Of a DNA stretch of 64,000 bases, positions 61,775-64,000 are shown piece by piece. Position numbers and translations under genes: made by a program. The first letter of the stretch is position 1; the number at the start of each line of letters is the position of its first letter. The notes beneath the pieces were generated by a model, which ran no database searches, was not told where the DNA came from, and saw only the letters and a list, made by a program, of their open reading frames with translations. Source of the stretch: Singulisphaera acidiphila DSM 18658 (GTDB lineage: Bacteria > Planctomycetota > Planctomycetia > Isosphaerales > Isosphaeraceae); NCBI RefSeq assembly GCF_000242455.2, contig NC_019892.1, positions 6,086,744 to 6,150,743 on the forward strand, given 5' to 3'.

Positions 61775-63784
61775 TCACCGGCTGACGGGGGGCATCGGCC
61801 AGGGCTGGGCCATCCCGTAGCGGCCGTAGTAGAAGTTCAGGAGGGCGACCGCCTCGATGTCGAACGGTCGCGGGCCGGTGACGGGGAAGGAACAGCCGAC
61901 GGTGGCGACGAGCCGCTTGTGGATGATGAAGCTAGTCCCAAACGTCAGGTCGAGCACGTCCGGGGTGCCGGCCGGGTCGTTCGGCCGAAGCGCTCCACGG
62001 TGATTCAAGGGATCGTTCAGGTGGACCTCGAACGTAGGCACCACGGCCGAGAGGAAGGCCGAAGGGTCGGCGCTCTGATAGACGAAGTAGCCGACGGCCA
62101 GGTCGTTGTACCACATCGTGACGTCGCGTGAGTCGGTCGGGACATCGATCGCCGAGAAGCCCTGGAGGTAGAAGTCACCTCGGCGGAGGATGTAGCCCAG
62201 GAACGGCTGGATCTGGGTGTTGCGGAATCCAACAGCCGTGGAGGAACCCGCAAACGACGCCGGTCCGGTCGGTGCAGTCACGGCAAGACCGCCGGAGAGT
62301 AGACTCCCCACGGCGGGGTTGTCGTACAGCAAGAACTTGGTGAAGACCGTCAGGTCGCCGACGGACGTGCTGTTATGCCGCAACGACGGGTCGGCGCTGT
62401 TGGTCCAGAGGGTATCGATCGGCAGGCGGACGCCGACCGAGGCATTCCCCCGCCAGAACGTTTTCTCAAGCCCGAGGAGTTGGCGGTATACCTGCATATC
62501 GTTGATGGGCGATCCGAGCCGGCTGTTCACATCGCCATTCATATTGTTGAAATAATTGAATGAGTAAAAGACGCGATCCTGAGGCATCGGACTCTGGTTG
62601 TCCGCGATCTTGAAACCGCGTGCCCAGGGAAGGAGAGCGGCCGACTGGGCCGTCCGCGCGAAGGGGGAGGGGGGAGTCGGCGGCTGGCCGGGAATGCCCG
62701 ATCTGCGGACGGCCATTCCTGTCAGTAAGGATGCGGGAGACTGGTCGCCGATCATGACCGGGAGTGAGCTGAAGCTGTTCAAGGGCGAAGGCTCGTCCCC
62801 TGGACCCTCGACCGGCATCGGCGCGACGACGCCGTCAAAGGTCCCCCCCGCTACGGGGGGTGGCATGGCGATTGTCGGGCGCAAGGGCGTGGTGGCCAGG
62901 ATTCGTGCGCTCGGTCCTTGTTCGCCCATGGGGGCGGATCCGCCATGACTCGACACGGGGACGTTGCCGGGAGGAAGCATCTGCGGGGCTGTCGCCGTTG
63001 AGGGGGGGGAAGGAGGCGAGTCCAGTCGCCCGGGCATGGTCCGAGGCGCGGGATCTTTCAGGTCGTCGGGGAGTTCGGGCAGCTTGGGTTCCTCGGTCTC
63101 TGCCAACGAGGGAATGAGGTTCCCCGAGGCCAGGCCCACCCGAGGGGAGGTCGCAGCCGGCATGGATGCCGGGCTCGCTGGGATCGCCGTTTCGGATCCG
63201 GATCCGGAGTCGAACGGGGGCGGGTTTGGGGCCGGCACGCGCTGGGGCCGCTGGCTCGGGATGGCGGGAGCAGCGCGCCCTGAGAAGATCAAGGCGTCCT
63301 CAATGCTCGGGTACTCCGACTCCATCGTAGGCGCGGCCAGTCCGGTCGTCGGGATCATTGGGATCGCCGACCTTGCCGCCGAGCCTTCGGTCGGAATCTC
63401 GGGGATCGTCGGGCTCGGAGAGTCCGGCGTCGAGAGGACCTGGGCCTGCTCGAGACTCGGATCGCGTGGTGTCGGTCCTGGGAGGGGGGTCGCACTCTTC
63501 GTCGCAGATACAGATGCGGATGTGGTTCCCTGAGTGGTTCCGGTCGGCTTGGTGGGAAGCCCTGCCGCTTTGCGGCAGTCCGGGCAATCGGGCACCGATA
63601 TCCGTGTGACGGTGGGCTCCGAGGGGGGCGATGGAGCAACGGCCGTCGCTTCCGCAGGGGCATCGGCTCGGGTTGGCGTGGAGGTCAGTAGGGCCCACGT
63701 CCCCACGAGAACCAGGGAGCAGATCGGGTTCATGCCCGCTCTGCGTGGAGCCAGTGTTCCAGGATCAAATGTCGAGAGTGTCAT
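61775..63784 (-). CDS. Proline-rich protein with outer-membrane barrel-like C-terminus
   Basis: The 669-residue protein starts with a signal peptide (hydrophobic segment about residues 20-40), followed by a DCPDCRKAAG motif and a long Pro/Ser/Thr-rich low-complexity region (about 70-380). The C-terminal 270 residues alternate strands and turns (RVFYSFNYFNNMNGD, ASVGVRLPIDTLW, DLTVFTKFLLYDN, LNFYYGRYGMAQ), as in planctomycete outer-membrane beta-barrel proteins. It may cross a cell-surface layer and sit in the outer membrane. The ATG at 63784 or 63733 could start it; the longer form supplies basic residues for the signal peptide. Confidence 0.7.
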   Translation of the reverse strand: MTLSTFDPGTLAPRRAGMNPICSLVLVGTWALLTSTPTRADAPAEATAVAPSPPSEPTVTRISVPDCPDCRKAAGLPTKPTGTTQGTTSASVSATKSATPLPGPTPRDPSLEQAQVLSTPDSPSPTIPEIPTEGSAARSAIPMIPTTGLAAPTMESEYPSIEDALIFSGRAAPAIPSQRPQRVPAPNPPPFDSGSGSETAIPASPASMPAATSPRVGLASGNLIPSLAETEEPKLPELPDDLKDPAPRTMPGRLDSPPSPPSTATAPQMLPPGNVPVSSHGGSAPMGEQGPSARILATTPLRPTIAMPPPVAGGTFDGVVAPMPVEGPGDEPSPLNSFSSLPVMIGDQSPASLLTGMAVRRSGIPGQPPTPPSPFARTAQSAALLPWARGFKIADNQSPMPQDRVFYSFNYFNNMNGDVNSRLGSPINDMQVYRQLLGLEKTFWRGNASVGVRLPIDTLWTNSADPSLRHNSTSVGDLTVFTKFLLYDNPAVGSLLSGGLAVTAPTGPASFAGSSTAVGFRNTQIQPFLGYILRRGDFYLQGFSAIDVPTDSRDVTMWYNDLAVGYFVYQSADPSAFLSAVVPTFEVHLNDPLNHRGALRPNDPAGTPDVLDLTFGTSFIIHKRLVATVGCSFPVTGPRPFDIEAVALLNFYYGRYGMAQPWPMPPVSR

Positions 63785-63854
63785 CGTGATCCGCCACCGT
63801 CTTGTGGACCCGTGTGCCTGAAACTGTTGCGCTCGACTCCGCCGGAAGAGAGGC

Positions 63855-64000
63855 TCACGACGTCAGCCTCAGAATTGTCACGTAGTCGGTTCCCGCCTGT
63901 TGGCCAACGCCGACGAGGGAATGGCCGGCCAGGTCGGCGACGCCTCGGCCGGGCTGTCCACTCACACGAAATTGGACGGGGCCGCCGGATCGGAGAGGTG
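63855..64000 (-). CDS. C-terminal end of a gene running off the window
   Basis: A minus-strand frame enters from the right edge and ends at a TGA at 63855. The visible 48 residues include GGPVQFRVSGQPG and SLVGVGQQAGTDYVTILRL, which look like the end of a beta-rich protein. I do not recognise the family. It lies 70 bp upstream of the Pro-rich protein gene in the same direction, so an operon is possible. Confidence 0.45.
   Translation of the reverse strand, partial: PLRSGGPVQFRVSGQPGRGVADLAGHSLVGVGQQAGTDYVTILRLTS

Overview
The window looks like a chromosome segment of a planctomycete, probably of the Isosphaeraceae type. The evidence is several DUF1559 proteins with a prepilin-like N-terminal helix and a C-terminal DG-S-V-R-F motif, a DUF1573 protein, a TIGR03067-type protein, ECF sigma factors beside or fused to sensor modules, Ser/Thr kinases with extracytoplasmic or GAF domains, and high GC. 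The genus is an inference. I saw no tRNA, rRNA, CRISPR array or phage block.

Layout. 1-6.4 kb: a DUF1559 gene, a frameshifted IS66 transposase remnant, then a co-directional envelope cluster (DUF1573 protein, ten-cysteine secreted peptide, secreted protein with a C-terminal anchor, OpgC-like acyltransferase). 6.4-9.7 kb: an apparently complete IS4/IS701-like element, a small AT-rich coiled-coil gene and a broken IS630 transposase. 10-22.6 kb: ECF sigma factor fused to a membrane helix and Ig-like domain, type III glutamine synthetase, metal-site lipoprotein, YhaM-like HD nuclease, phytoene-dehydrogenase-like oxidoreductase, glycine-zipper protein, infA, cysI, a hypothetical protein and a DinB-like protein. 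22.5-29.4 kb: signalling genes (ECF sigma factor, Ser/Thr kinase-GAF, GAF-PP2C phosphatase), a HutX-like protein and a nucleotidyltransferase-HD protein. 29.6-39.4 kb: GH97 glycosidase, cytochrome P450, radical SAM protein, multi-PAS histidine kinase, alpha/beta hydrolase.

39.5-50.3 kb is the most interesting block. A membrane Ser/Thr kinase overlaps an FHA-GAF-class III nucleotidyl cyclase gene. Divergent from them is an overlapping four-gene DevBCA/MacB-like exporter operon with two different permeases, whose ATPase carries an extra insertion and a C-terminal cyclic-nucleotide-binding domain. A TolC-like outer-membrane lipoprotein gene meets this operon tail to tail. Together they suggest an exporter gated by a locally made cyclic nucleotide, controlled in turn by phosphorylation.

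50.5-64 kb: an SDR oxidoreductase, a small hypothetical gene, an ABC-F ATPase with a recognisable promoter and palindrome, a DUF1559-lipoprotein pair, an hldD/deoxyhypusine-synthase-like operon, an orphan iron-binding-type solute-binding protein, TIGR03067- and LamG-like secreted proteins, a frameshifted DUF1559 gene followed by an 89-bp tandem duplication, and a proline-rich outer-membrane protein. A partial gene runs off the right edge on the minus strand.
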